From Seriola aureovittata (Eukaryota > Chordata > Actinopteri > Carangiformes > Carangidae), in assembly GCF_021018895.1 (NCBI RefSeq), contig NC_079376.1:9803001-9867000 (forward strand): a stretch of DNA of 64,000 nt. The letters run 5' to 3'. Both the position numbers and the translations under genes were made by a program. Every line of letters starts with the position of its first letter. The stretch's first letter is position 1. Below are positions 37,020-49,522 of this stretch, piece by piece. A model generated the notes under the pieces. It worked only from the letters and a program-made list of their open reading frames with translations, ran no database searches and had not been told where the DNA came from.

Positions 37020-39178
37020 CTGCAGCTCTACAACATTTTCAGATGCTACAATTGCATGAAAGATGACTATGTTCATCTGTGATGCTCTTTTCAGTGGATT
37101 TTTTAAATCATCCTAGCAAGAAAGCACCGTTTCAGACAAATGCACTGACCCAGTGACCAGCGGAGGAGCAGATATAAAGTGGAGGAGTATACATGCCGCG
37201 TTTGAGTCTCCTCCAGTTTTGCTTTATTTAACATCTCCCTGACCTCATTAAATATAGTGACCATATTCCTACTGACTTTATGTTACAGCCTTTTCATATA
37301 ATAGTCGGCAGCAGTGACATGTTAAAATCTGTAAAGCCCTCAGCCACACCAGCCTTAGAGATGCCCAAAGTCTTAAGGCATCACCTCAGACTGACACCAG
37401 TTTCATCCACCTGTCTTCAGAGGTGGTGATAAAGGCCATCCTATCCGCTTGTGTGTCTGTGCTGCAGTGGTGCTGACAGGACCCCAGAGCCCAAGGCGGT
37501 CTCTGCAACAGTCTCACTGCACAAGAGGGGAATCTGCGCTTTGCGTTATCAACATCGTTTCCCCTCTGCCACCCCGCTGTTCTTACTACTACCATCATAA
37601 ATCTCTGCCTGTGTGGCGACAGGGCAAAGCTGCTGACGTTCCATGCCAACGCTGAGCTTTCCACCAGCCGACTCACACAGCTCTGCAGGTATGTGGGTGG
37701 TGGCAGTGGGGAAAGAGGGGGGGGGGGGGCGAGACCCCCTGGAGTGAGCTGGAATGAAATGGTTGTATGCAGATTCCTCTGGGTTGAGTCTGCCACTGAA
37801 AACACATCATGGATCAGTTACCACTCCAGTGCTTAAAAAGGTAATCTAAGCAAAGGGTATGGGAGTGAAACTCTTACTGACTTTACATGTTTAGCCACAA
37901 ATGTTTTCTATATATGTTGTTATGTACAGAGTGTATGGGAAATGTGCAGCTATGTTGGGTGAGTTCCAGCTGCTGTTGTGAGAAAAATGTCTTCCTGTTT
38001 GCACAGATAGAAAGCCACAGTGCAGACGGTGGAAGATTTAGTGAAACTTGCAGCATGCAGCTCCAAATCAAATGCAGCAAAAATGGGACTTTCTAATCAT
38101 GCCTTTGAAATTTTTTTTTTTTCCTTTTTTTTTTTTTTTTAAAGTAACGCTGAAGAAAAGCGAAACTGTATTTTTGGAACTCTCAAAGAAGCAGCCTTAC
38201 AGAAGGGAGAAGCACAGGTCTAGTGTAAGTAAGAACAGGAGGCAAAGTGTGGTTACAGTAAAGAGGTCGATTCTGAACTTCCTGGTAGACACAGCTTGAA
38301 GCCTGCTGAGGTTTGAACAGTGCTCGCGAAAAAACAATGTTTCAAAACGTCTTGCATATCCTCTCTACAGACAGGAAAACAGTCGACAGATAAGGCTTCA
38401 AATAAACAAAGATGCACTCACTAGGCCTGTGTCAAGTACATCAAGGAGTTAGGTAATTATGATAAAAATGACACTACAGCAATAGATGGGAGCAGAGTGC
38501 ATCCATCCTTCTCCAGTTGCACTGCACCTGCAGCACTAAAGACTGAAGGATGAAAGCAGTGCATTACTCAAAATGTTTAAGAACAAAGCAAAGTAAGTCT
38601 GTGTGCTTGCTATAAAAAAAAAACAAAACAAAAAAAAAAACAGGATCTTGAAAAGGGGAATAAAGCACATTTCATCTCTAAATAGAAATAGGCTGAAAAT
38701 GAAGCTGTGACCACTGTGACCTTTCTGAATTGGCAGAAGCACAAAACATTTATCAAGCTGGTCCCTGTCAAAAAAATTTGCTAAAAATCACACACACTCA
38801 CACACACACACACACGCACACACGCACGCACACACTTGTTCTTTTTTCCAATCCGTGTGCTGTGACATTTTCAATTTCAGGGGCAACACCCCATAAAAAA
38901 TCTCAAAGGAAACATGAGTGGGTGTAGCAACAAAAAGGTGGCTGCTTCGGAAAGGGAAATCACCAACCAAAACACACCACCACTATATACTTCAGTGTTC
39001 TTACCTGTCAGATGGAAAGCCAACACATCTACTGTTAGATACTTGATTTAGTCTTTTCTAATCAAGCGAGAGAGCAGCCTCAAAAAAAAAAAAAGAACCC
39101 CATCAACGAAGACGTGAGCGAGTGAAAGTGGGAAAGATGCAGTACTCACCAGTATATCTGCGGGGAAAATACAGACAT
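30464..39178 (-). CDS. lbh: LBH (limb bud and heart) transcription cofactor, three coding exons
   Basis: Joining 39178-39150, 33704-33602 and 30688-30464 gives 118 residues; human LBH has 105. All junctions are GT-AG and in phase. Conserved blocks are MTEVMINSTPMED (19-31), LSPSKDRLSFQ (34-44), and from residue 45 a near-invariant core IFPDPSDFDRCCKLKDRL continuing through SIVVEPTEGEVE and GELRWPPEEFLV. LBH is a small, largely disordered nuclear protein, a Wnt-responsive transcriptional cofactor in heart, limb and epithelial progenitors. The C-terminus here has an unbroken acidic run (E3D3E6, residues 90-101), then an N/Q-rich end. The first exon contributes only nine codons plus two bases. 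The gene lies upstream of lclat1 on the same strand. Confidence 0.97.
30689..33601 (-). other. lbh: lbh intron 2
   Basis: A 2.9-kb intron with no repeat of known family and no further exon recognised. There is a G-run at about 31700. Confidence 0.8.
33602..33704 (-). CDS. lbh: lbh coding exon 2
   Basis: The acceptor is ACCCTGCAG. The exon encodes PVFVPSRD, then MTEVMINSTPMED and SPSKDRLSFQ, ending at CAG|GTAGGA, phase 0. Confidence 0.95.
34321..34353. repeat. Poly(T) tract
   Basis: There are 33 consecutive T residues, reading as poly(A) on the lbh strand. Confidence 0.92.
36713..37029. mobile_element. hAT-like MITE, copy 2
   Basis: AGAGCTGAAAC at the left and GCTGCAGCTCT at the right form short inverted termini like those of the copy at 20661-21014. 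Interior words (GGTATTTTTGGCTTTCTT, AATAATTTT) also suit the family. A T-run (36988-37013) lies near the right end. It is degenerate, with no open frame. Confidence 0.5.
38792..38835. repeat. Imperfect (CA)n microsatellite
   Basis: A CA array interrupted by CG-containing units (CACGCACACACGCACGCACA), in lbh intron 1. Confidence 0.9.
39150..39178 (-). CDS. lbh: lbh coding exon 1
   Basis: Twenty-nine coding bases encode MSVFSPQIY plus two bases of a Cys codon before donor TG|GTGAGT. The short N-terminus matches the position of the human one (MSIYFP...). Confidence 0.88.
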
Positions 39179-39255
39179 GAATTCACACCTGCTGCCAATT
39201 CTGCTGATTAGGGAATCTAATTACAGCCTCTGACTTCTCTCTACTTTTGCTGTCT

Positions 39256-39265
39256 GTTTCTTTTT

Positions 39266-39308
<43 letters not shown>
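39256..39308. repeat. lbh: (CTTT)n tetranucleotide microsatellite
   Basis: About eleven perfect TTTC units. On the lbh strand it reads (GAAA)n and lies between the inferred TATA element and the start codon, so probably in the 5' leader. Confidence 0.95.
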
Positions 39309-39309
<1 letters not shown>

Positions 39310-39438
39310 AACCCTCCAAGGCTGCACAGGACGCTCGCGCAAAACGAAAGTAACAATGGCAAGCCTAACGACCAGGGAGGTAAAACGCAGCTCTTTAAAT
39401 TGGTGCGTCTGTCTGATCAGCACCACAGTTGTGTTGAG

Positions 39439-39542
39439 TATTTATGCGAGAGGCGTGTGCTTGTGCAGCCAGGAGACACACCTCCTTTCTGACCGGGCCA
39501 GAAATCCTCAATGGCAGCTCATTATCGGCAGGAGCCAATCAG
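39439..39542 (-). promoter_or_regulatory. lbh: Putative lbh core promoter (TATA and CCAAT elements)
   Basis: On the gene strand CATAAATA (39446-39439) is TATA-like, about 260 bp upstream of the lbh ATG. An inverted CCAAT box (CCAATCAG on the + strand, 39535-39542) lies roughly 95 bp further upstream. Transcription would start near 39410. Inferred from motifs and spacing. Confidence 0.4.
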
Positions 39543-42500
39543 AGCACAGGTGACTCGGCCCTCCTCCTACCCCCCCTCCACCCTCCACCCCTCCAACCTC
39601 CCCAACCCTGATGACGACAGCAGCGGTTGAACCTTCTCATTGGGAATGGACAAGAAGATACTGCATGATGCTATTGATTTGTAGTCTCCCAGGCAACAAA
39701 ATGACAGTCTTACCTCCTCTTGAATGACAAAAAACACCCTGATTCGCCCGTTAGGTAATCCGTGACATTTATCCAAATGAGGAGAGGGAGGAGGAGACTG
39801 AGCTCCTCTGCTTGGGCTCATTCACAAATATATTCCAAGGGCAAGTCAATGTCTGCGTATTCCAGAAATAAAGAATGGCCCTCCTGCAGGGTTTTGCTTT
39901 TTTTGATATGCCACATAAAACAAAGCTGGAACAAAGCATGCACAGCACACATGTCTGATACAAACTGCTAACTGCTCAAATCTGATCGTTTCATGAATGT
40001 CATAATTGTGTAGAAGTGTGGTAAGCCTGAATTTTTGATGACTTCAACACATTTACGTTGTGGTCAGGACTTCTGGCACATAGTTGACCTTCACGCCTTA
40101 TAAAGTGCCCAGTTGTCTTTGTCCCTGCACACAGTGCACTGTTCATTTGGCTCAGAGAAAGCAGGTGCTCAGGGCGCTCTGCAGTTTTAAGGTAAATGGT
40201 AAAATGCCAGAAGGCCTCTACTGCCACCTTGTGACTTATTAAGGATGAGCGCTTATTGTCTCATTCACAACAGTGGACATAACAGCGAATATATCATTTG
40301 CAAAAAAAAAGCAAATGCTAATATTCCCTCATTTTCTTTGTGGTGGCATAAACAGCACGTTATCATGCAACTGACAGCTTCGGTGAGTCTAATGAATGAA
40401 TGTATTAAAAGCTCTTGGGTGGTAGCAGATGGCATGCATGCCTGGCATAGAGCAAACAGTGAGGAAATAAACACCCTGTGTATCTGATTTTGAAATACTC
40501 CACAAGAGTGTCCTCAAAGCCTCTTAACCAGCAGCAGCCAGCTGATGAGCCAGTGATTAAATCTCATGCTTTTTGTTCAAATGTAGGATTTTTTTTTTTT
40601 TTTTTTACAATTCTAGGCCAGATCCCACACTTCCCACTCAGCAACAAAATATGTCTACGCTGAAGTTGGGTGCGAATGCTTCAATCAGGTGGTGATGTTC
40701 AAGATTCAGAATCCTGGATAAACTGGGGCTGAAATCAACAGTATTTAGCAGCGATGTGCAGTATATTATGTGCAAGTTGTGGTTTTTCTGCAGGAGCACC
40801 GATAGTATTTATGCGTAACGTGTCATAGGGGTTTTGTTTAGCAATAGCTTTGGATGTGACTCAGCCAGTGCCATCGTCACATCATGACGTGATGATGTCA
40901 TGAGCTGCTGCTCTGCAGTTTTTGGCAAAACTTGTCAGCCTGGCATGAACTGCTGCAAGCCTATAACATACGGTATGGAAGCTTATAATGACAAAAATAT
41001 AAGACATTATAAGGGAATATTAATCCCTTTGTTTTTCAAGCATTTTGTACTGTAACCTTGCAAACCGTATGTGCAGCTGTGTCAGACTTTGGCACCCCCT
41101 AGCAAGAAATGGAAAAATAACAGGGAAGAAAAACCAGAAACATTTATTTTGAAAGAGTCATTGACACATAATGACCACAGGATGTCGCTCATGTCTTTGA
41201 AATTGACTGGAGGCTGCAGAGCCCTACATGAGCTGTTAGGGAGGTTCGATTAACATTTACTAAATTAACCAATTAAAATTCAAATTAATTTGTAGTATTC
41301 TCTTTAACAGCTATAATAAAAAATGTATCTTGTAATTGTATTGCATGGTATATTTATAATGTAAGTGGGACTTGTTTATCTCCCTGCTTGAACATGATGC
41401 ATCGATCTTTCCATCTTCCTAATTACACCTTAAAGCTGAGTGTCAGTCTATAAAATGATGCTGAATGTATAATGTTCATCCTGTTTTGTGGTTTCTTCTT
41501 CATTCATCATGACATCCCAGCTCATCAAGGAATCCAAAGAGCACACAAACTTTCATAAAAAATCCCTAGAAACACCACTTGCAACAAAATAATAATAATA
41601 ACACACAGTGTCCTTTTGCTTTAAATGGTTAAACAGCTAGGCATTAAGTAAATAAACTGAACCTGTTGTAAGTGAAATCAGATTATCTCAGTCAGTATGT
41701 CCAGAAAATGGCGACCCCCTCTGTTCACTTTGCAGATGTGCAGGCCAGCTGCTTATATCGCTGCTCCACATAAACAGCTGCACATCTGGGCAGGCAGGGA
41801 TGCCTCGGGGGAGCAGAGGGGAGGCCGAGGATCGACTGCACAACGTGTAAATGAACGAGGCCCTGAAGGGGACGGCAGTCGACAAGCACCCGTTGTCCTC
41901 TTGGCTCCTTTTCGAAGTAGGCTTAAGTTTCTTTTTGGACCCTGACAGTTGCAAGTAGTGGCTTTTTCTTCTGTGAACTTTTTTCTTTCTTTTGTTCTCC
42001 CTCTTCATCATAGTGGTTCTCTGCTTTTGCTGATTGTTTCAAGAAGGAGTGTAACATGTATTCTTTGTTCTGTGGAGCTGCAAAGGTGAATCTAACTTTT
42101 CTATTTCAGTACGGCCTTATACAGAAAACTATCAGAGAATCATTGCACATAAAGATTTTCAATGAAAATCCTTCGTCAATCTGTAAAAATGCTCTGTAGT
42201 ACAAGCAGGAAATACATTTTTGTAGACATCCCCGCCTCCCACATCAGTTTGAGTGTTTCCATGTTCACAGTGTTTTTTTGTTGTATGTGTTTATGTCCAT
42301 TAGTGTAAGCATGTGCAGGCCTACAGGTTTATCCTGTGCGGGGACATTGGCGATCATATTTTTTTCTCATGCGTACATGTGTGTGTTTGTGCATGTGTGT
42401 TCTGAGGGACATCTGATCTCCGGGCTCGCCGCACGCCACGCTTGCTTGCAGGTGGTCTGTCTGCACTTGGGGGCCGAGCAGATTTAATATTTCATAGGAG

Positions 42501-42888
42501 CACAGCACACCCCTGGACGCCATCATTGAGTCCACATGGCCGGCCGGAAAGCTGCTCTGTGAACGCTGGGCTGAAATATGCGGCCTGCCAGCCCCCTCTC
42601 CACCATGCTGCTCGCTTACTCGCTGGGCCTCACAATTAAAAGCTAACCACAGCTACAGATGTTGGCAGCTGTCTTTAACCCATTGGATGCCACTCCCTAT
42701 CGTCCAGTCTGCCAATCCCCACTGTGTGAAGTGCTAAAAGCCACTAATAAAGGTTGGACGGTTGCTGTATTGGCTTCGTGAATGAAGAGGTCATGCGTCA
42801 AAGAAAAGGCAGAAACAAAAGCAGAAAGAAAAAGCTGGAGAAGAAATAAAGAGGAGAAAACAGCAAGAACTGGCCAAAGCATTTCATT

Positions 42889-43185
42889 ATGACACGTTCC
42901 AGGTCTAGTATGCCAACTAAACCCTCAGCTCCTCCAGTTTTAATGCCTGCCCCCCTTCACCTTTATACACCATATAAACAGGAAACCAAAACCAAAAGTG
43001 TTTTTGACCGCCTTGCAAAATCCAGTGCGAGGAATTCAAGTTCAGGTCACAATTCATCAGATTCCAGTGAGGCCGAACCTAGTTCAGTGTTTGCCGTCAT
43101 GTATGGTGTGGAGTTGGACTTCAGCCAAAGAGTACAGAGAGAACTTCACCAGCACCATTATTCAACAAGGTCAAACCCGATTTAG
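42889..43185 (+). other. Unrecognised 98-codon open frame
   Basis: The frame starts MTRSRSSMPTKPSAPP and has a Ser-rich middle (SSARNSSSGHNSSDSSE). I recognise no domain, and no splice or start context supports translation. It lacks the simple-repeat composition behind most long open frames nearby, which is the only reason to list it. It could be a transposon or pseudogene fragment, or chance. Confidence 0.15.
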
Positions 43186-43492
43186 ATTTGAAACCAAAGC
43201 CAAAACAGGGCATCTTGAAGCTGTTAGGAAACTATTCCAGATCTTAAACAGACCAGGGGGACTGTGTACATCTCCCTAATTGCACATGTCAATTTATGTA
43301 TAAGCGCTTGGTTTAGTCAAGCTCCATTACTCCCCCTCTTCTTTCTCTCATGCTGTTTACCTGTCACCTTCTCCCTCTCTTATCCCACCTCATCTTTTAC
43401 ACATATACACTCAGCTTTCTGAGACAAGAAAATTCACAGGTTTGAGTGTGTGCTGTCATAAATGTTGCAACCGGCGTGCTTCTACAGAGGCA

Positions 43493-43495
<3 letters not shown>

Positions 43496-43559
<64 letters not shown>

Positions 43560-43564
43560 ACACA
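43496..43564. repeat. (CA)n microsatellite
   Basis: About 34 CA units with a single CT interruption near the right end. Confidence 0.97.
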
Positions 43565-46500
43565 GAATGTTAGGCAAACCAACAACAAGTCACTGAGACA
43601 AACCATGTCAGTTCACAGCTTGACAGCTTGTTAATGTTGTGTGACTTCTCCGGGAACAAAAGATGCATTGCAGAAACTCAAGACTGCATGTAATTAATCC
43701 AATCCCAGCAATAACTCTCTCAAATATTTACTGTATTCCACTATCAGCGGTGAGGGAGACAAATGAAGAGCTTGACAAAGACCTCACACATCCATGGGAG
43801 TCTTGCTGGTTCCAGAGACTGTGGCGAGCGGGGCAGGTGAAAAGAGTTGTTACTCACGTCTCGACCGTCAGGGCCTATATAATGTTTTAACACACTGACC
43901 TTAACCCTACAGGGACCCAGCTACAATAATGCTGTCATCACCTGGTTTGAGAGTCGAGGCTTGATTGTGTGACACAACCATCCAGTGTCCATGGGAGAGT
44001 GACCAAGGCAAACACAAAGCAGAGAGCACGCCGACTTCTCCTTATGATATTTCAGTCTTTACAGCTATCTCAGTTTTTTTTTTCAGTGGGTGGCAGCAGA
44101 GCAAACTGAAAACACAATATCTGACTTCGTATCACTTTATGAAGTTGTGAGGTCGGCAAACAGCTGCTTATTGACACAAACGTCAGACATGGAGCAACAA
44201 TACAATCCATTCTCTTTTCTGCTCTGGTCGCTTTCCACAAAAATTTTGGCTTTAGCTGCCTGATGTTTCACCACCTTCACCAGCTTGTCACTAAGCTGGC
44301 GGCTGCAGCTAGAAACAAAGAGTGGATTTTGAGATACTGTAAAACAAACCAAGGGGAACTGCGAAGTGTTAACTCACAAGTCCGCCTGTGTGGGTTTATC
44401 ACTACAAGCAACACCTTTAAGTCAGATTTAGAGTTTTTTTCACCAGCAGAGATGTTGATGTAAAGAAAAAATAGACCAAATTCCATTTACCTATCTCACA
44501 AAAACCTCTCTCATTTCTCTCTTGTTTATTGGCTCAGGTCAGTGCTACTTTACGCACTACAATGTATGTATGATGTTATAGTTCTGCTTGAACTTTACTC
44601 CTTCAAATGATTTACTACATCACATCATACATAGCTCTCTCTGCACTGGGGCAAAGGGGAAAGTGGTCATCTCCATAAAAAAAGAATCTTTTCGCAATAG
44701 CTGTTCAGTCTCTGCAAGCTGGCTATTTTGGATATAAGTAAATAGCCATGTTTTGAAAGCAATCATCTGGCAAACACTTTTTGCGCCCAGTTGGATGATG
44801 AAAGCGAACTGAGGCTCATGCAAAGACCCCCTGACTAGGAATAGCCTAAGTTGTGCAGCTGGCCTCATCTATTTCTCTGCATCTGGCTCTGAAAGACTTA
44901 ATAAAACTAAATTAATGTGTGTGTTTAATGTTTAGTGTTTAATTAATACCCGTAACTGCAAGCAGGAACGGTCATTGGTGAAGCTGTTAGATTATTTTAT
45001 CGTTTGTGGTTTCCATCAGGTGGCAACAGGTTGTAATGGTCTGACAGTCATTTCCCAGAAGCAGCTTTGGTGTGAAAACACGGCTCTAATTGAGCCATGA
45101 TTAATCCTTGTTAGTGTGGAGGGGAGACTTTCAAAGTCTTGTTGTGAGCCATAATGACTTTAAACACTAGAGGGTAGCCTGTTCAAGCTGGATTAGCTGT
45201 TTTCCACTTCACAGAGATAAAATTACCCTGCCCCACCAAATATTTCAATAGTGGGGAGATAGGGCCATTAAAATACCTTTAAAAGGTCACAGAAAGCCAG
45301 CTTCAAGGTTTGTTGTCTCACCAGTTCTGAGTTACACTGAGAGGCGGTGGGGATGTCTTATGGGCTTTGCAAAGAGGGGGGTCCTGCCATTCTACAGGTT
45401 CACAGGAAAGATGGCCAAACATGTTTGCTCATGCCATGGGACACAATGTTTTCCGAGGAACAGCAGGAGCAGTGGAGGGGGCGAAGGGTAGGTGGGTGGG
45501 TGGGTGGGGTTGGGTGGGGGGGGTTTAGGAAGGAGGAGGGAGCAGGAAAAAGGTCTGAAGGGGTCTGGTGGCCACATGTCGCAGTTGCCGCTCAGTGCTA
45601 GGATACTGCAGGCTTTCGTGCTAAACATCGACGCAGAGGCTGAAAATAAGCCCTGTCCAAATACAGGGGTTGGGTGGTGGACTGGTGAAGACGGGCCCCA
45701 GATGACACTTCCACCAGCAACCTCCCCCCCCGTCTGATCCAGCTTGGGTCCCATCAGGGCCGAACATCGACCCTGACCTTCAGCCCTGACTCCCAACTTC
45801 CAACTCCAATCAGCTAAGGGACCGTATGAAAATTACTGGTGTGGAGAGGTGGGGTTGACTCTTATTTCATTTGTTGAAAAGCCAGACCCTTTATATACTT
45901 TAAGTTTTGAGTTAATCTTTCAGTGTTTTCGTTGGACCCTTTCACAGCAGTATCTCAAAGTAATATATTTATGGGAAACACAACAGAATTATGAATAAGG
46001 AGCTGCTAAACAAACAGTTGTTACAGGCACAAAAAAAGAGGGAACCCTCCCCTTCTTTAACTCCCTGTCCTCCCCTAATAATTTTTCTCCAGTCCCTCAG
46101 GCTGTGTGAATAGTTATTTTTCTGATCTTTTTGTGTGTCTGTTTCAAATATAAAAGATTGAAACATCACTCATGTCACTATATTTTTCTTTTTTTTGAGA
46201 CTACAACAGCAACAATAGCAGACACGTCATGAGCAGACATGTCTATATTAGTGTCAGAGACACCCAGAGGTATGTCACATTACCACACAGTAAAACAGGT
46301 TAAAGAGGACCTTAATTGCTCGGTTGCTGTCCTTTGAAAAGCTCAGCTCAAACTTTCCAAAAGCAGACGAGCCGAGGCCGAGGCAGAAGGAGAGAGCCAC
46401 ATCAAAAGAGGAGTGTGCATGAATCTGTCAGCAATGAAGGGCTATTACTACAGTAGCAGCACCCTGCCTTAGGGAATATGCTGTCAGCTTTCTCATTAAA

Positions 46501-46933
46501 AGACTGACCTGGGCAGGAGAGAGCCTGAGGTTAGCTCACATTTTCAGGTTGAAACTGTTGCTGTTTGTCAGTCGTTTAAAAAAAAAAAAAAATCTACTCA
46601 ATATGAATGAAAATAGATCTTGTGTGATTTTAATATTACATTTTGTTTAATTTCAAGCAGAATGTGTGCGTGTGTACGTGGTAGAGGGAGAGAGGCCAAG
46701 AGTGAGATAAACAGCGCATGCGTGTCTGTGAAATTAGAAACACAAACACATTGGATCTTAAACAAGCTTACCACATCCAACCTCTGCGAGCAATTAGAAA
46801 AGCATCAACGCCATTACACACGGACTCTGACATGCTATGCCTAGACCCTTCACCTTTTCCTATGAGTAAACAAACACATTGGTGATAAAACTAATGGGGC
46901 TCCTGCAAATGAGCCAGATGAGAAGGGATAGAG

Positions 46934-46936
<3 letters not shown>

Positions 46937-46973
<37 letters not shown>
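46937..46973. repeat. (GA)n microsatellite
   Basis: About 18 uninterrupted GA units. Confidence 0.97.
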
Positions 46974-46976
<3 letters not shown>

Positions 46977-48416
46977 TCCATCTCCATAGTGGGTGACCAT
47001 CACCAGAGTCCAGCCCGGAGACAGAGGAACCACCGGAGAGGTTGTGCAGTAGTTAGTGAACCTGTCTGTCTCCTGTCAGACTGCTGTCACACACACATCG
47101 AGCCAAGCATCAATACACACTGGCCCTCCCCCCTGGTTTTTCAGGTCTATATGCACTGAACGCACATGTTTTGATTGCTGACGGCCATGTCAGGAGTCAA
47201 GTAGAGCCTCTTAAAATGTGGCCTAAGGGCAAGGGTCATCCACTAATGAGTAAAAGCTTTTTTTTCCCCCTTTGTTGGCAGGGAGGGAGTAAGGAAATGT
47301 GCTCACTAGGTGGTAGGTAGGTGAGGAGGGGGAGGGAGGGGAGGAGAGAATGTGTGAAGGGATGGGTAGTGGCAGGGGAGAGGAAGGGTGAAAGGGCCGG
47401 GAGGGTGGAGGGAGGGGGTGTCAGGAAGTAGAGCGAGAGGGGAGGCAAGAGGTGAGGTCTCAGGTGAGAGGGGGTGATAATGATAAACTGTGTTTTTCTG
47501 TGGTGTCTGACTGAGAAACAGAGATGGAGGAAGAAGAATAGAATTAAAAGTGACCGCATGCGTTGTTTCTTTATTCAAACAAAATGACATGTTTAAATCA
47601 AATTATTTAATATTTAGGGATAATATTAATATTTAGGATTTAGAAAGAGTCAGAACTTAAGTTTGAAAGCAACACCTTTACTGTGTAATGGGGGACTACT
47701 CTTCTTATTGTTAATACTTCTGTAAAGTAGAAATACAGAGTCTGTGTTTTTGGAACATCTGTCACACAAGAATTTTAAAGAAGAATTTTTTTTTTTAATT
47801 GAAAGAGCTTCTTTTTTCTGGTGACATTACAACATGAGACTGACATTTTCAAATGCCCCCACTTTGGACAGCGCTTTTGGTGGTCTGAAAACAAGAGATT
47901 TTAGATTTGTCTCCATTAGCGTGGACACTGTCTAGATCTCCAGTTGTCGTGTCATTCGTCAATGTTTTTTCACTGTTGTTTTGAATCTTTTCTTTTCTTT
48001 CCTTCTCTTTCAGCAGGTTTGCCAGCAGCTGCATCCATCTTTAAACCACCCACATCATCTCATCTATAACCGTTTATCATACATCCACATGCACATCCAG
48101 TGTATGGGTTTCCCTCCTCACTGAACTCTGGGTGTAGTATGAGCTTGTCGGAGGCCAGACAGCCTGACCCTGACATGCTGAAATTGTTTCACGAGAAGCT
48201 CCTTCTGCCCCCTGGCTTTCTCTGTGTCCTGGTGGGCCTGGGACCCTGGCAGGGCGGCACACATATGAGGATGTGTCGGTGAGACACTGGCGGAGAAGAA
48301 AGCCAGCCCTTGTGCTCGGAGAGTTAACCTTAAGTGATGCAATACCATCGAGCGCAAAGAGACGCTCTTTGTTCCCTCCGCTCATCTCATCTCGCCTTTA
48401 CCTCTGCAGCCAAGAG

Positions 48417-48418
<2 letters not shown>

Positions 48419-48459
<41 letters not shown>
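48419..48459. repeat. (GT)n microsatellite
   Basis: About 20 GT units, extended by imperfect GTGCGTGTGGGTGTTTGTG. Confidence 0.97.
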
Positions 48460-48464
<5 letters not shown>

Positions 48465-48637
48465 GGGTGTTTGTGTTAGAAGTGGCGGGCTGTTTGAAGC
48501 CGCTCTGATGGTTCTTTTGGTGCTCTCCAGGAAACGTTTGTCTGTGCATTGGATGAGCTCCTCCAGATGTTCCCATAATTCCACTGGGTGTGTACGTGCA
48601 TGCCTGGCTGTGTGAGTATATCTGAATGTGTGAGCGT

Positions 48638-48638
<1 letters not shown>

Positions 48639-48673
<35 letters not shown>
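48639..48673. repeat. (GT)n microsatellite
   Basis: About 17 GT units, some 180 bp from the preceding array. The two are separated by unique sequence. Confidence 0.96.
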
Positions 48674-48676
<3 letters not shown>

Positions 48677-49522
48677 TGCAGGTCTGTGTGTTTAGATAGA
48701 AAGAGGAGGGAGGGGGGCCATGTTCCAATTAGAGATGGGTAAACTGTTGATGTAAAAGAAACTAAAGCTAACATTTACAGGCCATGACTCTGTGATGTCT
48801 CCCATTGTGACTTCAGTCTGCACTGTGGCATCGAGCCTAAAGCACTGTGCGGACAAGAGACGGGCCTGGAGGATTGTTTTAAATTCCACATTATAGTTTC
48901 CAAAGTGCACTCCAGTGATCTAAACACATTTTAATGTACAATCACTGTAGAAAACACTTAAGAGGCACATTGTCCTGTGTGAACTTTAACTGCCCTGCTG
49001 AAGTGTCGATGAGCAAGACACAAAATCCCATCCAGCTCCGGGCAACGCTGATCTGTGGCCGACCTGGGACCTTGACCTCCCTATGGACAGGAGAGCAAGT
49101 TAATATATGATCTTCCTTTGTGAAAACAGAGCACTGCAAAACAGCCATAAAATCACTCGCCGCTTAATGGCCAATAAGAGACAAACCTGAAGGCACAAAG
49201 GGCGCACATACACAGACAGCTGCTGTATTAAGAGGGACAGTGAGAACAAGTACAATCTCAGTTCCTTAGTCAGTTTAAAAACACTTCATTTGAAGGAGAA
49301 AAAAATTCTCTTAAATGTCGCTTTTGTGGAATACAAATTCATCAACATGAAAGTAGCACAATCTCCACCCAAGATCCTCTTATATGCTTGTTCTGGGGCT
49401 TTCGACTAAATCTTATGTTCTTTATCCGCAGGTAGAGTTTGCTCAGTTGTTATTGGAATTGTAAATGTTAAAACTGACCATTATTCTGTAAACTTTTTGG
49501 AATTGAACAGGAATTTATTCTT

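Larger units (their letters stand above)
33705..39149 (-). other. lbh: lbh intron 1
   Basis: A 5.4-kb intron. It includes a T33 run (34321-34353), a hAT-like MITE (36713-37029), a G-run near 37718 and a (CA)n tract (38792-38835). No additional exon was recognised. Confidence 0.8.
39600..49500. other. Non-coding desert upstream of lbh, part 1
   Basis: No exon with family motifs and splice sites was found. The stretch contains several microsatellites (43496, 46937, 48419, 48639) and purine-rich tracts (45480-45560, 47280-47470). One unrecognised open frame lies at 42889-43185. Distal regulatory elements of lbh could be here, but none can be identified by eye. Confidence 0.45.

Noticed and set aside
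45392..45796. A 134-codon - strand open frame rich in proline
   Set aside because: It arises from G-rich/GGGT simple sequence at 45480-45540 and has no protein-family features.
48382..48774. Long frames of Thr-His or Val-Cys repeats here and at other CA/GT arrays
   Set aside because: They are translations of dinucleotide microsatellites with no supporting flanks.
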